DNA of 64,000 nt, from contig VCMS01000336.1 in assembly GCA_022539475.1 (NCBI GenBank), positions 30,173 to 94,172 of the forward strand, in the 5' to 3' direction. This stretch comes from Gracilaria domingensis. Taxonomy: Eukaryota > Rhodophyta > Florideophyceae > Gracilariales > Gracilariaceae. Under the pieces are notes generated by a model. It saw nothing but the letters and a program-made list of their open reading frames with translations. It made no database searches and was not told the DNA's origin. Of the stretch, positions 1-10,382 are shown piece after piece. Both the position numbers and the translations under genes were made by a program. Positions within the stretch are counted from its first letter, which is position 1, and each line of letters begins with the position of its first letter.

Positions 1-13
1 AACATGCCCCCAT

Positions 14-1776
14 TCGAGACAGAGGGTGAGCAACTCTAAGTACAATCACTAGTCCCTAGCTTGCCTCCACTGGCAATATCTTCCTGTTCTGCTATAACCA
101 TCGAGTGGGGTTATGGTGGAAGAGAAAAATATCGCCGGTCGAGGCGAGGTGGGTGGGGACTATGTGAAGAGGGGACAGAGAGATGGCGCTTAAATAGTGG
201 AAGGTGCGGAGGTGTACAGTAGATGTTTTGGCGGGAAATGGGATGAGGGAAACAGGGACAATCATGGTGCTGGATATAGCCCGTGTGGTTGGACAGTGGG
301 GGTGGACAGCACAGTTTAGCTCGATTGCACTGTATCGCAGCGGAAACTTCGATCCAACTACTACTTCTTTTTCTGAAGATGTCGAACGGATACGTGAAGG
401 ATGAGGAGCTGTTGGCGCTGTTGGAGGGGAAGGAGGTACCGCCGACGCCGTCACCAAAGCGGGAAGAGGACGTGATTACGGCGGCTGGTCGGATGTCGCA
501 GAAGAAGGAAGTGGCTGATGAAGGAAAGAAGTGTGAGGCGAGGAGAGGGGATGGTGGTGAGGTGGAGAAGGGGGTAGAATTGGAGGTGGAGGGGGTCGCA
601 ATGGAGAGAAGGGGTGCGGTGCATCTGAGTCAGTTAGAGGTTGGAGACCAGATAGAGAGTGGGGGCGGAGAGGGTGACAGGGAGATGCGGTTTGTGGGGG
701 AGATGAAGGCGAGGGTGGGGATGTTGGGGTTGGTGATGAAGGAGCAACTGGACGATGGAATTGTGGAGATTGTAACGGAAATGGGCGGTGTGGTGCTGAG
801 TGGGGGTGGTAGTGGTGTTTCGGTTGAGGCGATTTCGAGCCTGCGGAATTCGTTGTCGGTATTGGAAGTGGAGATGAGAAATCATGTGTATGGGATAGTG
901 GAGTGTGCGGGAAGGGAGGTTGGAGAGTTGCGGGAGGAGAATAGGGTTCTGAACGAGAGGTTGGACGTGCTGGAGAAGGAGGTGAAGGAGCTGCGCAAGA
1001 GGCAAAGATTGGTGGAAGAGGAGACGGTGAAAGCAGGTGTGGAGGGAAAGACGGAGAAGGGAAGTGTGGGAAGGGTGGCGGTGCAGAAGCGGTCTCCTGT
1101 GACACCGAAGACAAAGGGTGGTGGGGTTGGGGATGAGAAGAGCCGTCTGAAGAAGAGGCGTAAGGAGATGAAGAAGGTGGTGGAGGAGGTGCCGCGGGAG
1201 GGAGTGGGAGCTCCGGTGGTGACTGGGTTTAGGAGTGCGGCGGAGGTAGCGCGGACTGCGAAGGGGATTCTGAGGGGACAGGAGGAGAGAAGGATGGGAG
1301 GGATTTGAAGCCGTTTTGGGGCGAGGCGGGTATACGAGAAGGGGGAGGGTTGTCCACCTGACTTCTACAAAATGACGTTTGCGGAGAGAGAGAGAGAGGA
1401 TGGGAACGCGTGATGGGCGAGAAATGGGTAAATAGAGGGGGTGGTGTGGACTGGGAAGAAGTGATGGGATGATTGAGGTGGGATGTGTTGCGATTGGCAT
1501 TGCAACATGGGAGAAAATGGAAACGCAAACTAGCACGAGTGCAGTTTTGAGAGAGGGTCGCGGAAAAGAGTGAATGGGGTGGTGCGGCGAAGTAGAACCT
1601 CTACAAAAACTAGGGGACCCAAGAACTAAACTGCGCGAAATGGAATTTAATATTCCAAAATTTCTTAATTTTTTGAGTGCCAGCCTCTGCTACCCCCTTG
1701 CGCGTTCCAAATAGCCCCAAAACTAGCTTAGTTTCCAAAGCGAACAGACTATATTCCACTTTGCAGAACACAGACG
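14..1776 (+). repeat. Tandem repeat unit, copy 1 (~1.77 kb)
   Basis: This stretch is closely repeated at 2287-4055 in the same orientation. Similarity starts at TCGAGACxGAxGGTGAG and ends sharply after the shared string TTTGCAGAACACAGACG, beyond which the two copies have unrelated sequence. Each unit holds a short leader with a stem-loop, a purine-rich reading frame of about 310 codons and a ~450 bp non-coding tail. The shared ends suggest a mobile or amplified unit, but I see no terminal inverted repeats, LTRs or poly(A) tail, so its class is unknown. Confidence 0.8.
379..1308 (+). CDS. Coiled-coil protein of the tandem unit (unknown family)
   Basis: I do not recognise the family. The ATG at 379 (MSNGYVKDEELL) gives 309 residues. 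The frame stays open upstream without another ATG, so this start is favoured. Residues ~1-70 are charged and Pro-containing. Residues ~180-225 hold heptad-like leucines (EVGELREENRVLNERLD), a probable coiled coil. Basic stretches follow, including KSRLKKRRKEMKK, which could be a nuclear localisation or nucleic-acid-binding patch. The coding strand is extremely G- and purine-rich, which makes the protein rich in V, E, G, K, R and M. The same frame is open in the second copy, which argues for past selection. It could be the first protein of an unrecognised mobile element or a host family amplified by duplication. Opposite-strand frames here are shadows of the purine bias. Confidence 0.45.
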   Translation: MSNGYVKDEELLALLEGKEVPPTPSPKREEDVITAAGRMSQKKEVADEGKKCEARRGDGGEVEKGVELEVEGVAMERRGAVHLSQLEVGDQIESGGGEGDREMRFVGEMKARVGMLGLVMKEQLDDGIVEIVTEMGGVVLSGGGSGVSVEAISSLRNSLSVLEVEMRNHVYGIVECAGREVGELREENRVLNERLDVLEKEVKELRKRQRLVEEETVKAGVEGKTEKGSVGRVAVQKRSPVTPKTKGGGVGDEKSRLKKRRKEMKKVVEEVPREGVGAPVVTGFRSAAEVARTAKGILRGQEERRMGGI

Positions 1777-2018
1777 TATTGTTGATGACGGTGGAGCCAG
1801 GGTTTGGAGGACAGGCGTTTATGGAGGGTGTTCTTGATAAGGTGCTACATGCAAGGGAGTTGTACCCAAGAATAGGGATACATGTGAATGGGGGTATTGA
1901 ACTGAGTACTGTGAAAGCAGTAGTGAAGGCCGGTGCAAACATTTCAGTTGCAGGATCTGCCATCTTTGGCTCGAGTAACCCAGCTCATGTCATAGCTGGT
2001 TTTCAAAAGGTTGGTTAG
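1773..2018 (+). pseudogene. Ribulose-phosphate 3-epimerase, C-terminal fragment
   Basis: The frame reads D-V-L-L-M-T-V-E-P-G-F-G-G-Q and ends with VAGSAIFGSSNPAHVI and a TAG stop. These are the hallmark C-terminal segments of pentose-phosphate epimerase (RPE), a TIM-barrel enzyme that interconverts ribulose 5-phosphate and xylulose 5-phosphate. Only about 80 of the usual ~225 residues are present, covering the last beta-alpha units. The sequence begins exactly where the tandem unit ends, next to TTTGCAG, which could act as a splice acceptor. The conserved VDGGI, which carries the catalytic aspartate, reads VNGGI here, so the fragment would be inactive as an epimerase. I see no matching 5' half in the window. 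It is most likely a gene remnant captured or cut by the repeat. A 3' exon of a gene split by the repeat is less likely given the lost aspartate. Confidence 0.75.
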
Positions 2019-2086
2019 AGGTAGTAGCATAAAATTATTGTTTATTACATTGTCACCCTTACGTGCTATCACGACTATATTCTCCG

Positions 2087-2391
2087 TCTCCATTGAAGAT
2101 GTATTTCTCTTGTGTCACAACCAGGAAAGGATGTGAGAGAACATCAATATATCCCCAGTGGACGCTGAGAGGGAGGATGAACTACTCTACGTGCTATCAT
2201 TGTTACCCATCCGGTGTCGAGTGGTGACATATACTTTTTTTTGTCACAACCCACACAGGATGTGACAGAAGAAGAAGATGCACTCAGTCGAGACGGAAGG
2301 TGAGCTGCTCTAAGTGCAATCACTAGTCCCGAGCTTGCCTCCACTGGCGATATCTTCCTGTTTTGCCATAACCACCGAGTGAAGTTATGGC
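2087..2391. repeat. ~125 bp subrepeats, each with a stem-loop
   Basis: Three diverged ~115-130 bp modules share a leading CTACGTGCTATCA/CTAAGTGCAATCA-type motif and end in an inverted repeat. The stems are TCACA/TGTGA (2115-2119 with 2132-2136), TGTCACA/TGTGACA (2242-2248 with 2261-2267) and GCCATAAC/GTTATGGC (2365-2372 with 2384-2391). The equivalent place in the first unit (92-99 with 109-116) pairs CTATAACC with GGTTATGG using one G-U pair. The last module leads directly into the second large unit. Confidence 0.6.
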
Positions 2392-4055
2392 GAAAGAGAA
2401 AAATATCCCCGGTCAAGGCGAGGAGGGTGGGGACTATGTGAGCGCGAAAGAGGGGACGGAGCAGTGGCGCTTAAATAGTGGAAGGTGCGGAGGTGTACAG
2501 TAGATGTTTTGGCGGGAAATGGGATGAGGGAAACAGGGACAATCATGGTGCTGGATATAGCCTCTGTGGTTGGACAGTGGGGGTGGACAGCACAGCTTAA
2601 CTCGATTGCACTGTATCGCAGCGAAAACTTCGATCCAACTACTACTTCTTCTTCTGAAGATATCGAACGGATACGTGAAGGATGAGAAGCTGTTGGCGCT
2701 GTTGGAGGGGAAAGAGGTACCGCCGACGCCGTCACCAAAGCGGGAAGAGGACGTGATTACGGCGGCTGGTCGGATGTCGCAGAAGAAGGAAGTGGCTGAT
2801 GAAGGAAAGAAGTGTGAGGCGAGGAGAGGGGATGGTGATGAGGTGGAGAGGGGTGTAGAATTGGAGGTGGAGAGGGTCGCAATGAAGAGAAGGGGTGCGG
2901 TGCATCTGAGTCAGTTAGAGGTTGGAGACCAGATAGAGAGTGGGAGCGAAGAGGGTGACAGGGAGATGCGGTTTGTGGGGGAGATGAAGGCGAGGGTGGG
3001 GATGTTGGGGTTGGTAATGAAGGAGCGACTCGACGATGGAATTGTGGAGATTGTAACGGAAATGGGCGGTGTGGTGCTGAGTGGGGGTGGTAGTGGTGTT
3101 TCGGTTGAGGCGATTTCGAGCCTGCGGAATTCGTTGTCGGTATTGGAAGTGGAGATGAGGAATCATGTGTATGGGATAGTGAAGTGTGCGGGAAGGGAGG
3201 TTGGAGAGTTGCGGGAGGAGCATAGGGTTCTGAACGAGAGGTTGGACATGCTAGAGAAGGAGGTGAAGGAGCTGGGCAAGAGGCAAAGATTTGTGGAAGA
3301 GAAGACGGTGAAAGGAGGTGTGGAGGGAAAGACGGAGAAGGGAAGTGCGGGAAGGGTGGCGGTGCAGAAGGGGTACCCTGTGACACCGAAGATAAAGGGT
3401 GGTGGGGTTGGAGATGGGAAGAGCCGTCTGAAGAAGAGGCGTAAGGAGATGAGGAAGGTGGTGGAGGAGGTGCCGCGGGAGGAAGTCGGAGCTCCAGTGG
3501 TGACTGGGTTTAGGAGTGCGGCGGAGGTAGCGCGGACTGCGAAGGGGATTATGAGGGGACAGAAGGAGAGATGGATGGGATTGATTTGAAGCCGTTTTGG
3601 GGCGAGGCGTGTATACGAGAATGGGGAGAGTTGCCGCGCTGACTTCTACAAAATGACGTTTGCGGAGACAGAGAGGGAGGATGCGAACGCGTGATGGGCA
3701 AGAAATGGGTTAAGAGCGGGGGTGGTGTGGACTGGGAAGAAGTGATGGGATGATTGAGGTGGGATGAGTTGCGATTGGCATTGCAACATGGGAGAAAATG
3801 GAAACGCAAACTAGCACGAGCACAGTTTTGAGAGAGGGTCGCGGGAAAGAGTGAATGGGGTGGTGCGGCGAAGTAGAACTTCTACAAAAACTAAGGGACC
3901 CAAGAATTAAACTGCGCGAAATGGAATTTAATATTCCAAAATTTCTTAATTTTTTGAATGCAAGCCTCTGCCACCCCCTCGCGCGCCCCAAATAGCCCCA
4001 AAACTAGCTTAGTTTCCAAAGCGAACAAACTATATTCCACTTTGCAGAACACAGA
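2287..4055 (+). repeat. Tandem repeat unit, copy 2 (~1.77 kb)
   Basis: Second copy of the unit at 14-1776, mostly differing by scattered single bases and short indels. After the shared terminal string ending ACAGACG it continues into unrelated sequence, here with no epimerase fragment. The pair therefore gives both ends of the repeated unit independently. Confidence 0.8.
2660..3589 (+). CDS. Coiled-coil protein of the tandem unit, second copy
   Basis: This is the homologue of the protein at 379-1308. The frame is open over the full length with many silent or conservative differences. At the position of the copy-1 start codon this copy has ATA (2660), so the first in-frame ATG is 2774 (MSQKKEVADEGKK), which would trim about 38 residues. 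The coiled-coil stretch (EVGELREEHRVLNERLD) and the basic KSRLKKRRKEMRK patch are kept. If the start-codon loss is real, this copy is truncated or dead. Function is unknown. Confidence 0.4.
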   Translation: MSNGYVKDEKLLALLEGKEVPPTPSPKREEDVITAAGRMSQKKEVADEGKKCEARRGDGDEVERGVELEVERVAMKRRGAVHLSQLEVGDQIESGSEEGDREMRFVGEMKARVGMLGLVMKERLDDGIVEIVTEMGGVVLSGGGSGVSVEAISSLRNSLSVLEVEMRNHVYGIVKCAGREVGELREEHRVLNERLDMLEKEVKELGKRQRFVEEKTVKGGVEGKTEKGSAGRVAVQKGYPVTPKIKGGGVGDGKSRLKKRRKEMRKVVEEVPREEVGAPVVTGFRSAAEVARTAKGIMRGQKERWMGLI

Positions 4056-5027
4056 CGCGGCGAGGCGGAGCCGGGTCGGGATAAATTTCATCCTGTGGAG
4101 CCTTTGCGGCTGTGCTGCGACGGATGCGAGCACCAGTTTTTGCCATGTGACGGACAGCAGGGGGGGGGGGGGGGCGCATTCAGGAGTGTCACTGACCCTG
4201 ACAGTAGCTAAAGATCTCCTTGGAGCCTTCTTACATATGATTTTTCTCGGTTTGTTTGAAACGGTCATACGCGTCGTACTAGGGACCGGCGTAGGGGTCC
4301 GACTTCTCAGTGCACCGGCCGGTGGGGTGGCTTTGACGTTATCTATATGACGCGCGGGAGCGTGACGAATTCTTCCACCCATATCCAGGTAATCCAAGAT
4401 GAAGGATATGTTGGTTGGTCTGAGGGTTGGTGATAGGCCAGAGAAAGAGCGGCATATGAATTTATGTCTGGTAGACCAGTTCTACGAGAGAGAGTTCCAG
4501 CCGTACTTTCCAGTTCAGAATATTAGTTTCAAACATATGGTTCCGACAACAATTTTAATATATTTTTCGCGTGAATTGAGAATGCGTTTTGCGCAGTTCA
4601 GCCCAAAAGCGATTAAAAATAAAGAAAGATAACAAAAATATAATTATTGTTGTTGGCCTAATCTCAAGCACACTTACTCTTATGTAGACATCACCCCATT
4701 ACTAATATTTTAGTTAAATGAAGTCTATGACGCAGAAACTAACTTACTGAAGCTACATAAAGTATTATTTATTCAGTAAAAATAAGATAGTTTTGTACCA
4801 ACATTACTACATTGACCTAAACCTTTGCACAAGATTTGCAACTGATGTAAAACATTAGTAACTATCGCCTTCTGAGATAAAAGCATTACTATTGGGATAA
4901 CAAAAGCAAGCATTACATATGGAGAAACCAAAAAAGCGCTGTAGTCATTGTCAATTGTTTACGTAGTACCATTTCATTCTTGTCTGTGAAATGATTGCTT
5001 CACTGCAAAGCACTGTCTATACATTGA
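4056..5027. other. Spacer with a G-run and AT-rich MULE flank
   Basis: I find no convincing gene. A run of 15 G lies at 4160-4174. A minus-strand frame around 4000-4400 includes KPRKIICKKAPRR, vaguely like the start of the zinc protein at 10383-11345, but the match is too short to call. From about 4600 the DNA becomes AT-rich, matching the flank beyond the 3' end of the second MULE copy. Confidence 0.4.
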
Positions 5028-7902
5028 CTACAGATCCTCCTTTCCGTTCTGGTTCTGTTCAAAGACTTTGATTAACATGTTCTTCAGCTTTTCTATCTTC
5101 GAGTTCAACTGCTCGATTGTTTTTGTCTGCTTTGAGGTCGTTTTTCGAGTCTTTGCAGTTTGCTGAACTTTTTTTGCTTTCTTCGGTGGCTGCGCTGAAA
5201 CTTCATTGTCGTCAATAACGATAATCTCGGCAGCACTTCTCTTCCGTGCTTTCGATTGCGTTCGTCTCCATTCAGGTCTCGAAGTCTTTTGATAACCATC
5301 TATAGGTGCTTTTTTGCATAGATTTGCGGCGTCTTGCTGATCTAATCCCCTCAATAACTGCAACGCATCCATAAACTGCAAACCTTAACCTCTTGCCATT
5401 GCGAATTTTGGCAATGACTTAATCCTGTTATGGTACGACTCGTGGGCGTTGGTGTCAAAAAGAAGTGCACGGTGTCTTTCTGCAACAGGAATAAAGCAAT
5501 TGAGCTTCTGGAACCAGAATGTATGAAAGCGCATTGATTTGTGCTTAACCACGTTGCAAAGGATTCCCATTTTTCTCGCATTGTCTTCATGTGTTGTAAA
5601 GCTTTCTCGCATTTTTCACGTTAGCACAAGTCCTGTGTCTCTATTGCCCATTGAAAAAGAATACGATCGTTTCCAATGTTGCACTTCTCCAAGATGCAAC
5701 TTTTGGCATGAACATCACACCCAACTGCGATAGCCTTCATATAGTAAATTACTAAGCCTGGCATAACTTTTTCTCTCAGAATGCTGGCTAAGCTAAATAC
5801 ATAGGTCCTTCCAAAGTCTGTGGCCATTGTCAGGCGAGTTTTTCCTGCTGCTCTTAAGGGGTCCTGAAGGGCACTAAACTGAAGCTGCTTAATGAACTCG
5901 TGGAAGCGCAATGATCTGCTACTCATGGTCTTTCTGGTACAGAGCTGGTGCATGACCGAATAAACGCACCCCGTGTTTTCATCCTTGGCAACAATGGAGA
6001 CCAATTCGAATGACAGAACGTTTCCTTCTTCATCATAACCTTTCACAATGCCAAACGTCCCATCACACCCAAATAGAGGATATAAGGCGGCAACATCAAG
6101 CAGTCGAGGGTCCCCAAAGATTACAAAAAGACCTCTTTGGTTTCCAGTCAGGTCAAAATTGTCACTCTGTCTATAGTCATCGACTGAGAGAACATATGAA
6201 AGTCCACTTCTCTTAATATGCTTCTGAGAACGAAACGCTTCAAGAAGTGCTGTCATTGATTTTCCTGACGGATGGCTCTTTTTTCGGATAGCCCTGCGAA
6301 TGCTCTTAACTGTTGCCGGGGATGGAGCGCAACCAAACCTTTCTTCAAACTTTTGCAAAATCATAGGACCAGTAAGAATTTTGGATTCCTCACAAAGACT
6401 TGATACAAATCGGTGAACTATCTTTGGAGATGGCTTCATTATTGGCCAAGTGTGCTTGTGCGTTCCGAAACCAACTACAACTGCCCATGATAAATATCCT
6501 TCTGTACCACTTTTCCTCATCAGAAAATAATGATATTCCACATCACACTTGAGGTGCACAGGTGTTGGAGATTCTTGGAGGTGAACTGGTCGTGGGCAGA
6601 ACTTTCCACGGCTACTGAGTGGAAATGGCGGACAGTTTCCAGTATTCGGAGAGCTCTCAGGGAACGTACCATACTGCGCCATTGCCACCAAGCGAGCCAC
6701 AAGCTCAGGATTTGCTCCTTGTAAGTGCGGCTGTAGTTTTACCAGAGAGCACTTCTTTGGATCTCGGACGCCTTCTTTCCCAAATTGTTAGCAGCCAATA
6801 AAATCTGGAAGCTTAAAACCAACAAGCTTTCCAATCATACCTTCTTATACCGCATTTTCCCCACCCTGAAAACCCAGTTCAGAGTTCGCTTTTGAGAATT
6901 CTCAGCGTGTTGAAGTGATACCAACTGATCCATATTCGAGGCAAAGTTAACGTGCTTGCACAGCCGCAGAAAACAGTTTTGTGCAAAGAAGAACACTTGT
7001 TTTGCCAGGCTTCTGTCATAATCCGTTGTGTCATTCTCCACCCTAACATAATTTTGTCGTTCAGATGCTAGACTGGCAGATGCGTTTTGATAATTTGCCA
7101 GACGGGCATGATATTGTCGCTCAGATATAAATTCGGTGGAATTTTGTTGAGCAGACATTAATTCGACCGAATTTTGTTGATCTGACAAACGACTAGAATG
7201 ATTTTGTCGTTCAGACATGAGTCCAGCATACGTTTCTTGCATATTTTGGCGACTGGAATAATTTTGTCGTTGAGACACCAAATGTACAGAAGATTCTTGA
7301 TAGTTGGAAAAAGAACCAGAAGGAGTCCTATCCGATAAGCCGTGAGCACAAATTGCATCTCCTTCAGATAGAGGTGGAATTGGTTCTGGAGGGTTTGATC
7401 CGATACCCATAAACCTTATTTCCTTTCGATCACATGCCTTTGAAGCGGTCTTTGAAGTTGATTTCCAGATTCCATCGTGTGGTTGCTTGCAACGGGCTAT
7501 ACTCGTAGAGCAACACCTAATACCAGAGCACAGAAACGTTTTTCGCTTGACTTCTATTCGATTACCAAGGAAGTAGACTGAAGAAGTCTTTGCAGCCTTC
7601 AACTTCATTGAATAAGGCGAACCGCCATAGAACGTGTCTTCAGATAATTCCTATCCCTCGAGGTTAATGAACGATGCAAATCCACTTTCACAGGTTGGTA
7701 TGTAAGACGGAGGGCTGTCAAAGATTTTGCATTTCTCAGCGGATATATTCCTGGAGATTCGATACCTTTCATTTCTCTTCTCGAACAAAATGTTGAACTT
7801 CAAGGCTTCTTCTGATATCTGTTTTGCAGAATCATCGTACAAAAGTAGATCCGATACGTTCATCGCTTGTGCTGACAAGAAGAAGATAGCCGTGTCGAGC
7901 AA
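5028..7902 (-). pseudogene. Mutator-like (MULE) transposase, decayed copy 1
   Basis: The minus strand encodes, in pieces, the same protein as 12164-14909. From the N-terminus there is a ~250-residue leader with a Cys/His cluster (FLCSGIRCCSTSIARC), then a Gln/Asn/Ser-rich repeat stretch, a linker (LNWVFRVGKMRYKK), and a DDE transposase core with FGCDGTFG, MATDF and the NAHESYHN element typical of MULE-family transposases. A short basic tail (RRTQSKARKR) and a C-terminal coiled coil complete it. Breaks visible against the other copy include an in-frame TAG at 7651-7653, a frameshift and an in-frame TAA just after GKMRYKK (near 6835-6780), and further frame changes near 5620 and 5385. It is a plain DNA transposon remnant. 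I could not identify terminal inverted repeats. Confidence 0.75.
7020..7330 (-). repeat. Short in-frame tandem repeats in MULE copy 1
   Basis: A degenerate ~30 bp unit containing AATTTTGTCGTTCAGA recurs about nine times and encodes Gln/Asn/Ser-rich protein such as SERQNHSSRLSDQQNS. The corresponding part of copy 2 (about 14150-14300) has a shorter series of TCTGA-containing units, so the block expands and contracts. Confidence 0.6.
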
Positions 7903-8780
7903 GCTGGTTAAAAGAAGGAGCTTATCTTATATTTGATACCGAAGCAAAGAAGTTAGACAAAGATGTATCTGTGGAAAGATGTAATGAAAAAGCATACCAC
8001 AGCCCAAACATTAGAACGATGCGAAACAGAATGAAATGCCACAAAAGGATAGAGGAGAACCGAGAGAGAGGAGTATGCTCAAACTCCATAGTGTAGACTA
8101 CTAGCTACGTTTTTCTAAAGCATGGATGTTATGAGCCACGTGTACGATTCGCGATTCGTTACAACCTGTTTTGATTGATGTATCTGTTTAAGCGTAGTTT
8201 ACCAAAGTGATAGATTTAGTCGTTATGTGCATTTCTTTCTGTGTTTTTATTGGTTAATATCAGAAGATTGGTGTTTTTGGGTAAGCCTTACAAAATTACT
8301 AAGACAATGTGAACGCTGCGGCTATGGTATAAAAGTTTAGCTTTTACAAAGAAAAATTATATTTCATTGGTTGAATATAACGTATGACATAAATATTTAT
8401 GTAGTAATCAGATATGAAATAAATATTTATGGGGTAAGCAAATCTAATAACGTTTTATAAGTGAAAATGAAAAGATCAACACTTCTGGTTGAAGCAACAT
8501 ATTTCATAAAATGGTACACTAGTTTATCAAATAGCGTAAATGTTCAAGAAGAAGTTAGAATGTGTTATCTACATCGTTTATTTTGTTTTTATGAATATGT
8601 GGTCAATGTTGAATTTGAATGTGATAATCAATCGAAAGTGCATCAAGAGTATTGTGTACTACAAGTTGTCAAAAATAGATCAAAAAACTGAAAAGTTCTA
8701 TTTTTACAGAATATTTATAATTTTACACCGATAATTTTGGGTTCTAGCGAAATCCATTTTTTGGGTACTACTGAGTTTCG
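7903..8780. other. AT-rich flank of MULE copy 1
   Basis: AT-rich sequence without a credible gene. Around 8170-8210 it resembles the sequence around 15140-15180 upstream of the other MULE copy (TTTTGATTGA followed by TATnTGTTTA and related matches), so part of it belongs to the transposon's 5' non-coding end. Small open frames here have only AT-rich composition behind them. Confidence 0.4.
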
Positions 8781-8889
8781 GAGGGGATGTCAGAAAGACC
8801 CACTACCAAAACTGGCGGCTACCCAAACACGCCACGCAACACCTCATGTGTGACAAGTGTCGTGTTTGGGTGGTCCCCAATTACACTAG

Positions 8890-10310
8890 CGTGCGCGCGA
8901 GATGTACGCCGCTGCTTTGAAAATCAGCAGCTTTGCCTCCGCTCACAGCCGCCCCCGCAACCCCGATCTTTTGAAAGTCAGAGATCCGGCGGCGGCAGCC
9001 CTGCCGCTGCTCACGGCCGCCGCAGCAACCCACCGCCGCCGCTCACCGCCGCCGCTCACCGCCGCCGCTCACTGCCGCCCTCGCCGCTCACTGCCGCCCC
9101 CGCAAACCGCTTCGGCCGCGCCAGCCGCCGCCACCACAAACCGCTCCGGCCGCGCCAGCTCCGCCGCCGCATACCGCCGCGGCCCTCTGCGGCGGAGCTG
9201 CGCAACACACCGCCACCACTTAGCGCCGGCGCTCTAGCTGCAGCAGCTCCGCCGCCGCACACGGTCTTGAGTTTCGGCGGTGGAGTTGCGAAACCTCTCG
9301 CCGCCAGCAAACAGCGCAATCCTTCGCTGTCGCTGACTGCCGCCGCTCCCCGCAGCCCCTGCAAACCGCTCGGACCGTGGCAGCTCCACCGCTGCACACC
9401 GCCGTGGCGGAGCTGCGCAACTCACTGCCGCCGCTCACCGTTACCGCTCCGGCCGCGGCAGGTGCGCCGCGCCACACCGCCGTGAGCCTCGGCGGCGGAG
9501 CTGTGCAATTCATCGCCACCACTGCAAACTCCGTAACCCACCGCCCCCGCTCCCTGCAGCCTCTGTACACCGCTCGGGCCGCGACAGCTCCGACGCTGCA
9601 CACCGCTAGGAGCCTCGGCGGCAGAGCTGCGCAACCCACCCCCGGCGCTCACAGCCGGCGCTCCGGCTGGAGCAGCTCCGCCGCCTGAGGCCGCGGCAGC
9701 TCGGCCACCTCATACGGCCGTGAGCCTCATCGGCAAAGCTGCGCAACCGACCGCCGCTGCTCACCAGAGCACTCGCAAACCGCTGGGGCCGCGGCAGCTC
9801 CGCCGCCGCACACCGCCGTGAGGCGCGGCGGCGAAGCTGCCGCGGCTCACAACCGCGGCTGCCTTCCGGTCTGGCCACGGCAGCTCCCGGTCTGGCCGAG
9901 GCAGCCCAGCCGCCGCTCACTGCCGACGCTGCAACAACGCTTCGACCGCCGCCGCTCAACGACGCCGCCGCAACCAGCTCCGGTCGAGGAAGCTCCGTCG
10001 CCCATTGCCACCGCCGCCGCCACGCGCTACGGCCGCGGCAGCTCTGCCGCTGCTCAGTGCCGCCGCTGCAATTCACCTCGAGCATTCAGATCGAGCCGCT
10101 GCCGGGCCGCTGCTCTGCCGCCACTGCTCTCCCGCCGCCAGTTCTCACTGCTCTGCCGCCTTCGATCGCGGGTCACCGCCGCCGCAGCAACCCGCGGCGA
10201 ACATTCAGATCCGGCCGCCGCTGCTCCTCCGCTGCTTCGCCGCCGCCGCAACCCATGTTCAATTCCGTCGGCGCGCGTCGCCGCTCACCGCCGGAGGTTA
10301 CTGAAAGGTG
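8890..10310. repeat. GC-rich degenerate satellite with inverted repeats
   Basis: This is a diverged tandem array built from CCGCCGC-type words with a recurrent ~85-130 bp module. Markers are GCAAACCGCT (near 9102, 9136, 9360, 9775) and CGGCGGAGCTGCGCAA (near 9188, 9408, 9493, 9610, 9732). Many modules place CAGCTCCGCCGCCG opposite CGGCGGCGGAGCTG, making hairpins. The best is 9788-9809 pairing with 9823-9846. Long Ala/Pro/Arg-rich open frames on both strands are by-products of the composition, not genes. Confidence 0.7.
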
Positions 10311-10382
10311 CTGACTTGGCTATATCGAGCAGGCTAGTGCATCGTGGAGGTAAGATCAACTCATAATCCTTTACTCTTTCTA

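Noticed and set aside
476-1536. Long Pro/Ser/His-rich open frames on the minus strand opposite the coiled-coil gene
   Set aside because: They mirror the purine-rich coding strand, recur opposite the second copy, and show no domain pattern.
4056-4397. Possible N-terminal homologue of the zinc protein (KPRKIICKKAPRR versus APRRTIGKKAPRK)
   Set aside because: The match is about 25 residues, basic and low-complexity, with no zinc part following.
8787-10366. Several Ala/Pro/Arg-rich open frames on both strands
   Set aside because: They run through a CCG-rich satellite in all frames. The composition alone produces them.
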